A stretch of 64,000 nt of DNA from Larix kaempferi (lineage: Eukaryota > Streptophyta > Pinopsida > Pinales > Pinaceae), in contig BSBM01000763.1 in assembly GCA_027924585.1 (NCBI GenBank), positions 1,381,001 to 1,445,000 of the forward strand. The letters are read 5' to 3'. Below the pieces are notes generated by a model. The model was not told the DNA's origin. It did not search any database and saw only the letters and a program-made list of their open reading frames with translations. Below are positions 10,579 to 23,157 of this stretch, one piece after another (positions within the stretch are counted from its first letter, which is position 1; the number at the start of each line of letters is the position of its first letter). The translations under genes and the position numbers were made by a program.

Positions 10579-12558
10579 AAATAGACCTAGAATGTGTAAA
10601 GGCAATTCTGAAAATTAGTATTCCAAGGAATAAGAAAGATATTCAGTCATTTATTGGGAAAATTAATTTTCTTAGATGGTTTAATCGTTATTTTGCAAAA
10701 ATTGTTAAGTAAATAAATATGATGTTGAGAAAGGATCAGGAAGTAAAATGGACGACAGAAGCCAGGATATCCTTTGAAAAAATAAAACAGGCTCTTATTG
10801 AAGCACTTGTTTTGGCAAGCCCGTATTTTTCTAAAGATTCCATCACCTTTTCTTTTGCTTCTGAAGACACCATAGTAGCAGTACTTTTGCAAAAGAATTC
10901 ATAAGGTCTTGAGCAACCTATTTCCTTCTTTAGAAAATATTTAAGAGACTCAGAAATCAAGTATAGTACTTTGGAGAAGCAGGCCTATGCACTTGTTAAA
11001 GCCCTTAAATTTTTCATAATTTATTTGTTGCATTCAAAAGTTTTAGCATATGTTCCTAATGCAGCAGTAAAGGATATATTAACACAGCCTGATAGTGAAG
11101 TAAAAAGGGTCCGTTGGATAGAAAAAATCATGGAGTATGATGTTGATATCAAACTTGTTAAGGGCCAAGGTTTGGCTAAATTGTTTACAGATTCTAATTG
11201 TGAAGCATTAGGACTGAATTCAATATTCAATGAGTCATCAGAAAAGAGAGAATTGCAACATGAAAAATAAAAAGAATGGGTTTATCAGAAATATGTTGAG
11301 TCGGCTTGGTACAATAACATAGTATATTTCCTTTTATTTTTACAATCTCCACCAGACTTAGATAAAAGGAAACTCATATCTTTAAAGTTAAAAGCTATGA
11401 ATTATTATATTTCTCAGTAGACTTTATTTTGGAAATATCCAACAGGTATACTTCTCAGGTGTGTTAATGAAGAAGAAGCATATGCTATTGTAACCGAGTT
11501 GCATGTAGGAGTTTTTATTGGACATCGTTATTGGAAGGCCACAACCTTTAAAATTTTGAGAGCAGGTTATTTTTGGCCTACGATATTTTCAGATGTCTAT
11601 GCCTGAGTAAGAACCTGTGCTAAATGTCAGAAGTTTGCAGGCAAATAGAAATTGCTTTTGTTACCACTAAAACCTATTGCAGTTGAAGCACCTTTTCAGT
11701 AGTGGGGGTTAGAATTCATAGGTGAAATTAATCCTCATTCGAGTGGTCAGCACAAATATATTCTAACGGCCACTTATTTTTGTACAAAGTGGATAGAGGC
11801 AATCCCGACTAGATGAGCAACTGAGCAAGTTATAATCAATTTTTTGGAGAAGAATATCTTGAGTAGGTTTGGTTTCCCAAGAAAGCTTGTCATACATAAT
11901 GATCCTGCTTTCAAGTCTCAAGATATGGTATGCTTATGTAAACACATGGAATTATTTTAAATCATTCAACCCCATATTACCCATAGGGTAATGGCCTAGC
12001 AGAATCCACAAGCAAGAATACAGTGAAAAATATAAAGAAGCTCTTAGCTCAGAACAAGAAGGTATGGGACACCATGTTGAAATATGCCCTCTGGGTTGAT
12101 CGTGTCACTACAAAAAAGGCTATCGGTACTTCTCCATTCCAACTTTTTTATGGAACTGAGGAATTTTTTCGGTGCTGCTTGGTCTACCAGTGATGAAGTT
12201 TATGTAGGATAGTCTAGACGAACCAAATGAAGTTCAAAGGAGAATTTTTCAGATGATTGAACTGCAACAGGAGAGAGATATGCTTGTTGAAAAAGCTCAA
12301 ATACATAAAGATAAGGTAAAATAGATGTTTTATAAAAAAATTAAAGAAGATAATTTATTTCCTGATGATTTAGTACTTAGATGGGATGCACATGGAGATG
12401 AAAAATAAAAACATGGAACGTTTGATGATTTGTGGCTTGGGCCATTCAAGATTGTCAGGAGCTTGGGAAATGATACATTTGTTTTACAAAATATGGAAGG
12501 TAATGAACTTGCAGGCCCAGTAAATGGGTGTTTCCTAAAACATTTTTATACAAAATAA
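10568..12558 (+). pseudogene. gypsy RNase H and integrase, multiply broken
   Basis: After the frameshift, the RT connection (SFIGKINFLRWFNRYF) and gypsy RNase H (EKQAYALVKAL) are readable to 11270. Integrase begins with an HHCC region (ELHVG...GHRYWK...CAKCQ, about 11500-11645). The core starts WGLEFIGEI, where the usual first Asp is Glu, and the Glu region GNGLAESTSK at about 11985-12015 is in another frame. The C-terminal domain (LRWDAHGDE, DDLWLGPFKIV, GPVNG) is in a third frame and ends with TAA 12556. There are at least three frameshifts and about ten stops, so it is non-functional. The order is unambiguous for a Ty3/gypsy pol. Confidence 0.88.
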
Positions 12559-13319
12559 GATCTGAAGGGAGACTTCTCACATTTTAAATATCGGTGAGTT
12601 TAAAATATGTTTGAATAAGACTCCATATCCCAATGGATTAGCGGTTGTTATGAATTTGTTTTGGTTGACAGCAATAAATGGAACTTAGTCTACAATTCTT
12701 GGCAAATCACAAGGAAATTCCACCCCCAGACGGAGCCAGATGTTGGTCCTAGACCTGTCAACTAATTTCTTATTTTACCACTTATCTTAAATATTTTTTA
12801 ATTCCTTTTGTTTCATTTCATTTCCTTTGTTTTGGATTGTTTAAATTTCGTTTTAAATTTAATTCTGCATTTTAGAAACATGTAAGTATTAGCTTAGCTC
12901 CCAATTTTAATGGTTGTTAAGTGTTATTATGACAAAATAGATAATAAATTAAGGTTTGAATGCTTTATTAGACATATTATGTTCTAATTCATTATGGTAG
13001 TGTATCTCATCATTTACATGCATATGCGCGCTGCCAGATTGCCAAAGCTAGGGTACTGTACATATTTCAATGCCCTATCGTATAATGATGGGGCTACTCA
13101 GCTTTAGGATTTGTTCTAATGATATAGTCGACAGTTTGCTATCATTTTTATTACATTTGTAAGAAAGCGGTACTATTTTACATCCACAAATATGTTCGAA
13201 TTAATGGTATGTACCTCTCTGATTGGGCCTGAATCGGTGATTTTCATTTCAAAGGGTTGTGATGTTTTTATTCTTATCCCATGTTCTCAACATCCTATCT
13301 TCAACATTCAAATTCAGCC
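12559..13319 (+). other. spacer between pol and the 3' ORF
   Basis: About 760 bp, AT-rich, with no reading frame or repeat that I recognise. If the 3' ORF was expressed from a spliced mRNA, an acceptor should lie here. I could not pick one. Confidence 0.4.
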
Positions 13320-15082
13320 ATGACTTCAGAAAATAAAAGGCGACCCAGTGGCCCTAATGGTAACTTGCTTAGAATTGAACCACAGAATACCGACTCGATC
13401 AGTAAATTTCCGTCCGCTGCTGTAAAAAAAAAAAAAAAAAAGCTTTTTGGTTTTTACTATGTGAGAAAATTAAAGATCATCATGCAGAGGTTACGATGAA
13501 TTTCACTCATAATTTCAAAGGGTCGGTTGTGAATGTCAATGGATTCGAGTTTTAGGTGACATAAGAGTCCATTGCACAAGCTATTGGCATTGTTCCTGAA
13601 GGCAAAAGGTGGTTTAAAAGACACCTGATGGATGAATATTATGACTAGTTTCTCTTACCTGTATATAGAAACCTTGATTGGAGTCAAGGAATTCAGAGGA
13701 CCTGCTTGCTAGAAGGTTGGCGTGATGTCCTGCAAATTATTCAAAGATATGTTACTTGTGAAGGAAGGTTCACTACCATTTACCTGTATCATATGTGATT
13801 CCTTTAGCACATAGCAGGTACTAAAAATTTAAACCTCCCTTATTACTTTCTGAAGAGTTTGAGTAAAATGGCCACTAAGTTACAGAACCATCCAGAATCA
13901 TCAAGTCATAGCGTATTTCACCGTGGATTGGTTAAGTTGTTGATAACCAAAGAGCTTGAAAAATGTAAAATATCTTGGCCCCATTTTTTATTTTGGTATG
14001 GTTTTAAAATTGAATCTAAATAACTTGAAGAAGAGAAAAAGAAATAAGCCTCTACTAAGAAAAAGGCCATGAACAATTCTCCTTTCCCTGATAAAAAGGA
14101 AGCTAGTATATCAAAGTTTCATTCTGAAAAAGAAATAGAGAATAAACATAAGTTTAAATCTTTTGAGGAAGAAATTACTATTCAAACTCCTTCTAATTTT
14201 GATCAGGGTAGTGTCAAAGATGAAGGAATACAATATTTTTACACATTTGGGGATTTTGTTGAAAAGAAGAAAGCAGTCAAGGTCAAGCATAAGTCATATA
14301 TTTCTCATGGTAAATCTCAAATTCCTATAGAGAGTTCATCTAGACCATTGAAGGTTTATTAGAGGGATAAGACTCGATCTACAAATAAGTTGAGATTGAA
14401 TATGAGGGCTAATTTACACCCTAATATTAAGAAATATCAAGCTATAGATGTTCAGGATACATTAGCTGAAGAAGACAGAAGAGCAACGGTATTGGAATCC
14501 GCACTAAATGAGGTGCTTAGTAACATTGATCAAAGTTTAAAAAAGGTTCCCTATCTTGTCCAGAATAATCACCCATTTAAATTTGATAATGAAGACTCAT
14601 AAGAGGAGACAACATCATTAGTCTCTGATGTTAAAGGAAAAGCAGTTTTTGAACCTGAAGCAGGTGAATCCTCAAGAAAACAAATTAATTCAAATGAAAA
14701 TAATGTTGCAGATGAAGTTCATGAAGATTCAGATGTCTTAATGAAATAATTTGAAAGGGATAAATAAAGGAAGGATATTGATCAATTTAAACTCCAGAAT
14801 GAACATGTTAATCAAATCAATGATGGATTGATGAAGGAAAACAAGATGTTAAAACAAGATTTACAAGAAGGAAATAAGAATTATTCAGAATTGGTACAGG
14901 TGGCAGAGGAAGCAGTGAAAAGAAGAAAGATGGAACAAAAGCATAACATCGAGCTTATCAAAGATAAAGAAGATCTCGAGAAGAGATTAAGTGAGGTCCA
15001 AAAAGAATGCAATTGGTTACAAAAGAAAGCTCATGCATTGGATGGTCTCACAGTGTTGGTTGAAGCAGATAGAATAATTTGA
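13320..15082 (+). pseudogene. extra 3' ORF of the Tat-like element, coiled-coil protein of unknown role
   Basis: ATG 13320 opens MTSENKRRPSGPNG and runs into an 18-base A tract at 13424-13441. The frame changes across it, probably by slippage. The second frame continues to TGA 15080 with several stops but no further shift, about 550 codons in all. The N-terminal half (13442-14030) is a globular region with VNVNGFEF, GIVPEGKRWFKRHL and NLNLPYYFLKSLSKM. The middle is charged and Ser-rich (14069-14740). The end (14828-15070) is a heptad-rich coiled coil (EDLEKRLSEVQKECNWLQKK). No transmembrane segment or signal peptide is seen, so an env role is unsupported. It sits in the position where some plant gypsy elements carry an additional ORF. 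Confidence 0.7.
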
Positions 15083-15923
15083 TTTGATAATCAAGTTTAG
15101 TTAGAATAGACACATGGCATAATCAAGTTACTTAGAACTTTACATTTTGTCATTTTGTATATTTTCTATTTTAGTATGATTCGATCTTAGGAAAGTGGAT
15201 CTTAAAACAACTTCTCTAGGATTATTTCCTCCTATATATTGTAAATCTTAGCTTGAAATTTTTTGGAGACACATGAGGGTCGATAGTATATATGATACTA
15301 ATTTGACACTCTGATCCATATGTTGTTTATGTGAGGATTTATTTTATGATGGAAATGAATGACTGTTTAATTTTGGGAGCTAGGTTTTAATCGACATGTT
15401 CTCTAAATGTTTTGCGGTTTTGTTTGAACTATTGTATGTTCTTTTTGTTTATATAGTTGTTTTCCATATAGATCCATGTGCATGCAAATGAATGTTTTTG
15501 CAAAGATGTTTAAAATGTATTTTTGAACACTAGACTTACTGTGATGCAATGATTTTAAAACTGTTTGTTTTTCTTTGTATCATTTATGGTTAAAACCTAA
15601 TCCCTATCCTTTGATTAGTCATTCCTTTTCATCCTATTAAATCCATATCCTTATGTATGCAATATATGATGTTTTCAAATCCTTATTAGTCTATTGATGA
15701 TTAAGTGGGTTTATCTATTTATCCTTCATAGTTATCCAATCGTGAATAAAAACCAACCTTTAAACTTTGAGGTGCCTAAACTCTACTATCCTGTAGTCTA
15801 GTAGGCAGACTTTAGGACTAACACCCACCAACACTATTGGTTCACATTGTATAATTTTCTTAATTTTTGTTTTCCACATTTTAACTTTCGAGACTTGTGG
15901 TTTACTTCCTTGATTGATACAAG
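15083..15923 (+). other. presumed 3' UTR/LTR of the Tat-like element
   Basis: AT-rich and non-coding. A possible TATA box (CCTATATATTGTAAAT, about 15231) would fit an LTR promoter, but no partner LTR exists in the window and I cannot set the ends. Confidence 0.35.
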
Positions 15924-16351
15924 ATGGATCCTTCTCCCTCAATATACATCGGTTTCACCAACGGTGCAAGTAGATGGTCTCCTAACCTTGCCTCAAACGT
16001 TTCGTTATTATATTCCCCCTCCAACGAAGTGATCCACCTCAACAGAGTGTGTATTGGCACTGCCACCAAAAACCAAGATGAGTATGATGTCGTGACCAGT
16101 CTCTTGATTGCCTCCCTCTAGCTGGGAATTAGTCATCTTCATTTTTTTTAGACTCCCAACTCCTTGTCACCCAGCACAAAAACTACTACTAGGTACGTGA
16201 TCCTTTCCTTTTTAGAAAGTTCCTATGCACTAGACAATTGGTTAGACACTTTGAATTCATTACATTAAGACATGTCCCATGTTGTCAAAATAGTGTTGTA
16301 GACCAAATGGCTAATGACATTCTAGAATGGCACATTAATCACAGCATATAG
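15924..16351 (+). pseudogene. isolated RNase H domain fragment
   Basis: Two frames joined across a T run at 16142-16149 give an RNase H fold. GFTNGASRWSP has Asn where the first catalytic Asp is expected. CIGTATKNQDEYDVV keeps the Glu, DSQLLVTQHKNYY gives the second Asp, and VVDQMANDILEWHINH gives the last. Stops are at TAG 16119 and after NYY. It resembles the RNase H found in plant retroelement polyproteins. Nothing before or after it looks like RT or integrase. The large - strand element begins directly after it, and the TSD TATAG is its last five bases. Confidence 0.6.
16347..16351. repeat. target-site duplication TATAG (left); right copy 31202-31206
   Basis: A perfect 5-bp direct repeat flanks the 16352-31201 element. 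This shows both LTR ends are original and the element has not recombined since insertion. Confidence 0.92.
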
Positions 16352-16452
16352 TGTAGTGCCCAACCATGGCACTGGGTCTCTATTTCGTTTTCATGTAAAT
16401 ACCAAGTTTTTTTTTGTTTTCTATAAAAAAAATCATCTTTCGATGTTTCCGT

Positions 16453-16563
16453 TTTCTATATGTTTATATGTCTGTTTTCTATATGTTTATATGTATCTGC
16501 AAATAAATAAACATAAGGTTTTCTATATGTTTATATGTCTCTGCAAATAAATAGACATAAACT
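16453..16563. repeat. tandem TTTTCTATATGTTTATATGTC units in LTR
   Basis: Three tandem blocks of this core, two of them extended by CTGCAAATAAATAGACATAA. The same array is present in the other LTR at about 28337-28446. Confidence 0.8.
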
Positions 16564-17573
16564 TAAGACTTTTCATTTTAGCTCTGTTCATTTAACATAC
16601 GTAATTTGAAAATAAAAGAAAATACATTTTATTTAAGCTAACTCAATAAAATACCTAGATCCGTAGATTGCAGTAAGATAAGAAGATTTATGTAGTGGAT
16701 TCTGTAGGTTCCCTTAGCAACCCGAAATGATGTGTCCACCCTGTCGATCAGCTATTATCTTGCTGACCCTAGGAAATCAACGGATTTCCTAGCCCCCGAG
16801 CCCATAGACTGATAATATCCATAACAGCCTTGTCCTTGGTTCATTAACCATATTGTTCAGTGATTTTTCCCCCTCCTCATTGGAGTTTTCTCCCTCCTCC
16901 ATTCCTTGAGTTGTCCCCATCCTTGGAATATTTCACTTCGACATATTAATCCTCACAGTTCTCCCACAATAACCTCCCCCGACTACTTTGTTAAATCTTC
17001 CCTTAAATAGAAATTTTCCTCCTCCATAACTTCCTTGTCACTCCACCGCCCTAGCCTCATGGTTTTGGAAATATCAATCATTAATGCAACACCATTTTCA
17101 AGACAAAGTGATGATTATATATATATTGATTAAACTCCCGAGACAATTTTTAAATAATATTAAAATCATAACTTCCTTGTCACTCCACCGCTTAGTTAAG
17201 TGTTTTAAATAATATATATTTTGTGTGACTTTTCAAGATATGAAATGACATAAATCTTAAATGTTTGTACCCATATCTCGATTCAAAACTAAATGTTCTA
17301 ACTTGTAATCAATTCTAGTAATCATATCGTATAGTTTAATGTTAAATCGACTTTATGCATTAGTTTATTGTTAATCATATCGTATAGTAATCATATCCCT
17401 CGTATCTCCTTCATTTTATTTATTGTTCTATTTTTTCAATTAACATGAAAACAAATCCAATTACTCAATAATTTATTTAAACGAATCTTTTAATTTACTT
17501 GGAATGATTCTGTCAATTACTTAAATGAATAATCTATTTAATAATTTATTCAATCCACTATGCTTTATAAAAA

Positions 17574-17632
17574 GGATTATTATCATTATTATTATTAATT
17601 AAATAATAATAATGATAACAATAATAGTAATT
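17574..17632. repeat. ATT/AAT tract with palindromic core
   Basis: ATTATTATTATTAATTAAATAATAATAAT can fold as a hairpin. The right LTR (about 29459-29535) carries an expanded version, consistent with slippage after insertion. Confidence 0.75.
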
Positions 17633-19300
17633 AAGTTAATGGTGAATAATGAATAACAATATTCATTTGTTTAATTGATAAATGATCCAATATCAACATA
17701 GTACCTTTGTGTATTGATAAACAAAATACTCTTAATGGTTTGATTAATCATGATCAATAATTAAATAGTACACTCTTCCAGTATTAATGTTTAACTGTTA
17801 TACTTCATATTGACTTCATACTGACGTTATACTTCATACTAATGTTATACTTCATATTGACTTCATATATTGGCTTCATACTGACGACACCTTCACTTGA
17901 GTATACTTACAATTGAAGAAACTTATTTTAATTGTTCATTACATTATTTACATACAAAGACTAATTAACTTATTTTACACATTAGCATCTTGATCATATA
18001 TTACTTAAGTCGTTTACTAACTCCTTAACTTGGTTATCTATGACAACTTATAGCATTGTTAAATCCTTATAAGTATGCTGTAAACAGATACTATCGCACA
18101 TGTACAAAATGTGCATGCATGGCTAGCGTATGCACAGGTCTGACAAGTACTATAAACATACATCATATTTCCTATGCTTAACAACTAACTAATACTAATA
18201 ATACTTCATGCAAACAGAACAAGTATATATTTATCATAACATTACTAAAACATCATCGGTCATTTTATCAGTTAACCTTTAAGATTTCATTTCATTATCT
18301 TTATGATTACATTTGTTCAATCAATCAAGTACAAGGAAAGCTACCTACTACCACTAACTCAAGATCAAGGAATACCCAACCCTCAACAGTACTAACTAAC
18401 ATATCCTCCCATCCTAACCTACGTCCACATCCTCCCTATCCTTCCTCTGCTAGTACAAAAAGTGGATGCCAACTATACTGACCTAACCACATAGAACCTG
18501 AGAGCGGTAGCGTCGGCTAAATAGTAGACCTAGCCTCTCCTAGCAGGCATCCGACCATCGTCATCACAACAACTTGGGGAGCGTGTCTCAGCACGGCCCT
18601 CCCACGACCCCGGGTATCATAGAAACATAGGGTGGGAAATACATACATCCCTCTCAACATACTGGGTCTACACCCTTATCAAATCATACTTTGCTTCTAT
18701 CAAGATTATCGGTCCATTTCATCGTATCATCAATTTCGGTTGCTAAGGTTTACTGCATGGATAGCTTCTTATCCATATATCCGATCAAGTATCCGGTTAT
18801 CCCATAGCCCTTGTGTCCTGTAGGCTAGTATTCCGCAAAATACACATTTTATAACAAGCATTTCCATTCGATCACCAATTGATCCATATCATCAACATCA
18901 TTTTATTTCACGTCACAATTTTATTGCATCACAGGTATGCATGGAATATAACAGTTCTATCAATTTCATCATAGGATGGCATCCACGTACAACACCATAT
19001 ATTTCACATTTCATCAATGAAAATGCTAAAACATATATTGTCATCATAAAAGCAATGAATCTCATCATAATCATAACTTAATAACTGCATGAGCATAGTA
19101 ACATCATAATATCGTTGCATCATAGTCATAATGAAAACATAACATAGTAACAACATAAACATGGTAGCAACATATAACCGGGTCGATCGTGTCATAAGTA
19201 TATTTTACTCACTCTTAGCTGAGTTGAATAGATAGAAAAAGAAATAAAGTGCAATATGTCTCACAGATAAATCTATCTAGTCAAAATATGGGGTGTTACA

Positions 19301-19317
19301 TACACCCACCCTTTAGG
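19301..19317 (-). other. polypurine tract (read on - strand)
   Basis: On the - strand the bases just before the LTR read CCTAAAGGGTGGGTGTA, a purine-rich tract. Upstream of it the - strand reads GACGAAGTTT, like the end of many plant gypsy pol genes. Confidence 0.65.
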
Positions 19318-21198
19318 AAACTTCGTCCCAAAGTTTTGGTCAAAATAGCGAGGGAAAATCTCGATGCATCGTCTCTACTTTCTTCGAGGTGGAAAAACCT
19401 GGGCTATACTTGCCCAAATGGGCCCCCTCTCATTTAGACATAACGATGTTCACAAAAATTTACTCATTTTATCACAAGGGAAGTGTTCTTATATTTTGTT
19501 TAATGTTTATGTAGGTTGTTGATTTGACGTATTCAGGTTTCATTACTACACTTACCCATAGAATAATTGATATCCTTGTTAAATTATATTGCATTTTTTT
19601 TTTTATAAGGTGATTTATAGGAAGACCGTATCTTCTACATGACTTTTAGTTTGATTCTGAAACGTTGCCATGACTCCTTCATTAGTTCTCACCTCAAGTT
19701 AACCTCACTTTGACTTACACCAATTACTGTTCAATGGATTACATATTATTACCCGATAATTTTGAGGAGATCTTGACTCACGAGTCTCACAATATGCCCA
19801 TCCATATATATGTTTTTAAATTTGACACAAAATTTACCCTATGTGGAATGCAACCAACTTACGCCCACCATGAAATTCAACCTACCAAGCCTATACACAT
19901 ACCTTGTAGGATTTGTACTATCCTGCAAGCTTAAGGTATTGTTAATCATTATCTAGCCTATCCTTACAAGGTGAAAACATGGCTTACTAGTATCAATCGT
20001 ATAATACTCATATTAACTGAAATCTCTAGAAATTCGTTATGCGTACTCATCCTACTCCTTTCACTGATTTTGTAAAGACACCCATATTCTCTAGTAATTA
20101 TTTCCATCGTAAATTCTCTTGGGAAGTATGTTATTGCACCTAGGACGCAATCCTATTATATATAGTGTTTGTCAGAGATGCTCAAATATGCCTACTAACA
20201 AGGGTAATATAAGATGCCCCAAATGTTTTAAAAAAAAATTACTTCCTACAAGGGCCATCATTACAATCTATAATACTACCATGCAATTCTTACTCTTATA
20301 ACTATAATTGTTCTTATATTATTTTCTTAATTTATACCATGCAATATTATAGTTATGCTCCATGCCTTCATTGATATTATCCATGGTGATCTCTAACCAC
20401 TCCTACATATCTCTAGCTCCCTTAAGGATTTCCTCTTGCGAAGCCATCTTAGAGGTTCAATAATGGATCAACCTACCCCATGCTCACCATATCGTTTGCT
20501 ATAACAATATTGAAATGTCATTTATCCATTCAACATATTTCTACACTAGTTCTTATTATAGGGCTTGAAAGACTTCTTCATTTGTGTACTACTCCTTCTA
20601 TCACTAACACTGGCTCTTATGGTAATTAAGTGTTATTTAAACATATTGCCTTTTGCATACTTTACTTATGCTCTGTTTACTCAAGTCACATATATTTACT
20701 TATTGATATCTTTATCATTTTCAAAACTCTTAGTCCCTTCGAAGTTACATGCATAGGCATTAGATTGCACCATTCCTCCTTATTGTTCTTCAAAATGCAT
20801 CCTTAGTACCTTTAATGTTTTCATTAGTCGCATATTATCTCGCACATAATAATCAAACATATGGCCTCTCTCTCGTCCTATGGAACTTGATATTTTAGGG
20901 ACATGACCTAGCCTCGTCTTACAGTATCATAGGAAAAAAAACATATAGAGCCTCATACCAAACCTAAATTCAACCTAGCCAGAGTCGTCACCTAACCCTA
21001 TATCTAATTCAAATTACTTTGCAATTTAACCCTACAATGTCATAAGGTTATTTAACTAATTACTTATACTTATTGCTAACCCTAGGTTTAAAGGTGAATT
21101 TAAATTAATCTTAGCACATAAGTAAGGAATATAGAATTAAAATAAATTATACATTTTGATTTGATAATTCTTCTTTTTTTTTCTCTTTTCTTTTTTTA
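19318..21198. other. internal region of LARD element, no gene seen
   Basis: I found no RT, integrase or gag motif on either strand. A - strand stretch at about 20340-20446 reads MASQEEILKGARDM and continues for some 40 codons with stops. It could be a worn gag-like remnant, but I cannot assign it. Confidence 0.4.
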
Positions 21199-21580
21199 TA
21201 TTTGAGAGTTTATCTTTAAATGTACTCAAAATTTAAACTATTTGGACAAATTTAATTAAATAATTTAATTAATATATTAAAAATAATTAATAATATATAA
21301 TAAAAAAATGATTTGACTAACCATTAATTAAATTGTTTAAATCACCATTTTCATAATCCATTAATTAAATTGTTTAAATCACCATTTTATATTTGAGAGT
21401 TTAACTTTTAAATGTACTCAAAATTTAAACTATATGGACAAATTTAATTAATATATTAAAAATAAATAAACTATATGGACAAATTTAATTAATATATTAA
21501 AAATAAATAATATATAATAAAAAATGATTTGACTAACCATTAATCAAATTGTTTAAATCATTGTTTTCATAATTCATAAA
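21199..21580. repeat. 191-bp tandem duplication
   Basis: TATTTGAGAGTTTA starts at 21199 and again at 21390, and the following AT-rich sequence repeats through AAATTTAAACTAT, TTAATATATTAAAAATAA and GATTTGACTAACCATTAAT. A further short duplication is nested inside each copy. Confidence 0.85.
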
Positions 21581-21639
21581 CAATTTAGAATATATAAATA
21601 TGTTTAAAAACAATTTCACATAATCAAATTTAAAAACAT

Positions 21640-22880
21640 ATTCGGATAAGGAGTCACTCGGGACAAAGAGTCACTCTGCATGAAGGCCACGCGGCCAACA
21701 TGCAATAAAAAAATAATTATACGACAAAGACCTAAAAAGGGTAAACTTTTCTGAGGCTCTCACTTTCCTCACTGAATTTTCCCCACGCGGGCTCTGCAAC
21801 TCCAAGCAGCTGCTCGGCTAAATTTTCAGGCCTTCGCCATAGCCTCCCTCTTTGTTGATTCACCATTATTATTTTCTTTTATAGCTTTACGGCACTAAGG
21901 GCATTGGCAACGCCTCAATGCTCGGAGGGAGAAGTTTGATAGGGTTCGTAATGTGGATACTATGTTCTGGAGGGGCTTCGGTTCTTCTTTACAACTCAAC
22001 TTTGCAACTCAACCTGTTGGTAAGGTTTCTCCCTAGGGTTTTCAAAATTTAGAGGATATATTTTTTTTAGTGCTTAAATTTTAGTGAGTATATAGATACA
22101 TTCTTCATAGTTTGACTGGTTAAGGGTTTTCCCTTATTTCTTTCGCTTGGCTGGGTTGTCTCCTAAAACCCAGGCATCAGGTTGTGCCGATTTCATGGCA
22201 AGGTGTGACCCTTATATATATAGCCATATATTAGCATAAAATTGAAGGGTTACTAATATGAATATATAAAAATTGAAATGGGTTACTGTATGTATATATG
22301 CCTGGACGAATTTATGGCAAATAATCATTAATGTTTATGTCAGCACTGCGTTAAATTCTTGAAGATATTCATTTCTGAGTAAGTGTATAATTGTATGAGC
22401 TATATGCCAAAGAAACCGTTGGTATATGTTGGGTGGTTTTATCTTTTTAAAAGATTATATTAGTTATCCCTAATATAATCCGCGGTTGTTTGAGTTATTT
22501 GAAGATAGTAGTGTTCCAATTGCTGAATCGATTTTATTAAGGCAGACCTTGTGTGAAACATAGGTAGAAATCTTGTTTAATGTGTGTTGGTTTCCAATGC
22601 AATAGAAACCGGATACAAAATCACATAAAACATAATACAGGCGGTGTACCTACATGTAACTAACTTGACACTTCAGTAACTTGTTTCAAAAACTCCATAC
22701 TTATCATTTAACTGTATCTATGCCCGCAAGTAATTTGAAATATTGTAGGTGTAAAGGTGTGCAGTTCATGCATGCCTCCTGGGAAGTGTCTATGGTGTTT
22801 CTGGTAGAAAACCAAGGTGGTCTCCGTCAGTCTATTCGCCCTTCTCCTCATGACCTCTGTGTTTGTTGATTATTTACTAG
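21640..22880 (+). other. GC-richer, exon-like stretch inside the LARD element
   Basis: Base composition rises at about 21640-22030. ATG 21918 opens MLGGRSLIGFVMWILCSGG, a hydrophobic N-terminus, which meets a donor-like TTG|GTAAGG at 22019/22020. A second GC-richer block (about 22757-22869) follows ATATTGTAG. Both read on the strand opposite to the element. This could be a captured host gene fragment, but I do not recognise a family. Confidence 0.25.
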
Positions 22881-23152
22881 AAATGTTCTTTCAGGGATTG
22901 GTTGAACCAGTGTACTTATTTGACAGTTTTCTTTTAATAATGCACTTATGAAATGCTTATAGCTGTTGATTCTGCTACGGCCAATTAATAACCACCACTA
23001 GCAGCATCCGTGGTTGCAGTTATAGATCCTCAAGCATCCGAACCATTCCCAGTCGTATACCCTACAGTATAAGGCCCTACAGTATAAGATCTTACGGGAA
23101 GTATACCTTGCTATGAAGTTCAGGGAATTGGACTAAATGATGGAACAATGTT

Positions 23153-23157
23153 TGAAT
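23153..23157. repeat. target-site duplication TGAAT (left); right copy 24461-24465
   Basis: A perfect 5-bp repeat on both sides of the solo LTR. Confidence 0.92.

Larger units (their letters stand above)
6601..15900 (+). mobile_element. Ty3/gypsy element, Tat-like, with archaeal-type RNase H and extra 3' ORF
   Basis: Gag, protease, archaeal-type RNase H, RT, RNase H and integrase are present in order, followed by a second ORF. The 5' LTR, PBS and gag start are absent on the right side of the copia insertion, and the frame is already open at 6601. The missing 5' part should therefore lie left of the copia element, outside the window. No second LTR copy is available here, so the 3' end is a guess (between 15083 and about 15900). 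Confidence 0.85.
16352..19300 (-). repeat. LTR of LARD element (left copy, 3' LTR)
   Basis: 2949 bp, matching 28238-31201 almost base for base, with scattered substitutions and small indels. It begins TG and ends CA. Inside are 42-bp tandem units (16453-16563), an A/T trinucleotide tract (17574-17632) and short TTATACTTCATACTGACG-like repeats (17804-17887). Short frames such as 18632-18823 occur in both copies but show no motif. Confidence 0.95.

Noticed and set aside
13496-15082. envelope gene downstream of gypsy pol
   Set aside because: The position fits, but no signal peptide, transmembrane helix or cleavage site is visible. The C-terminus is a soluble coiled coil.
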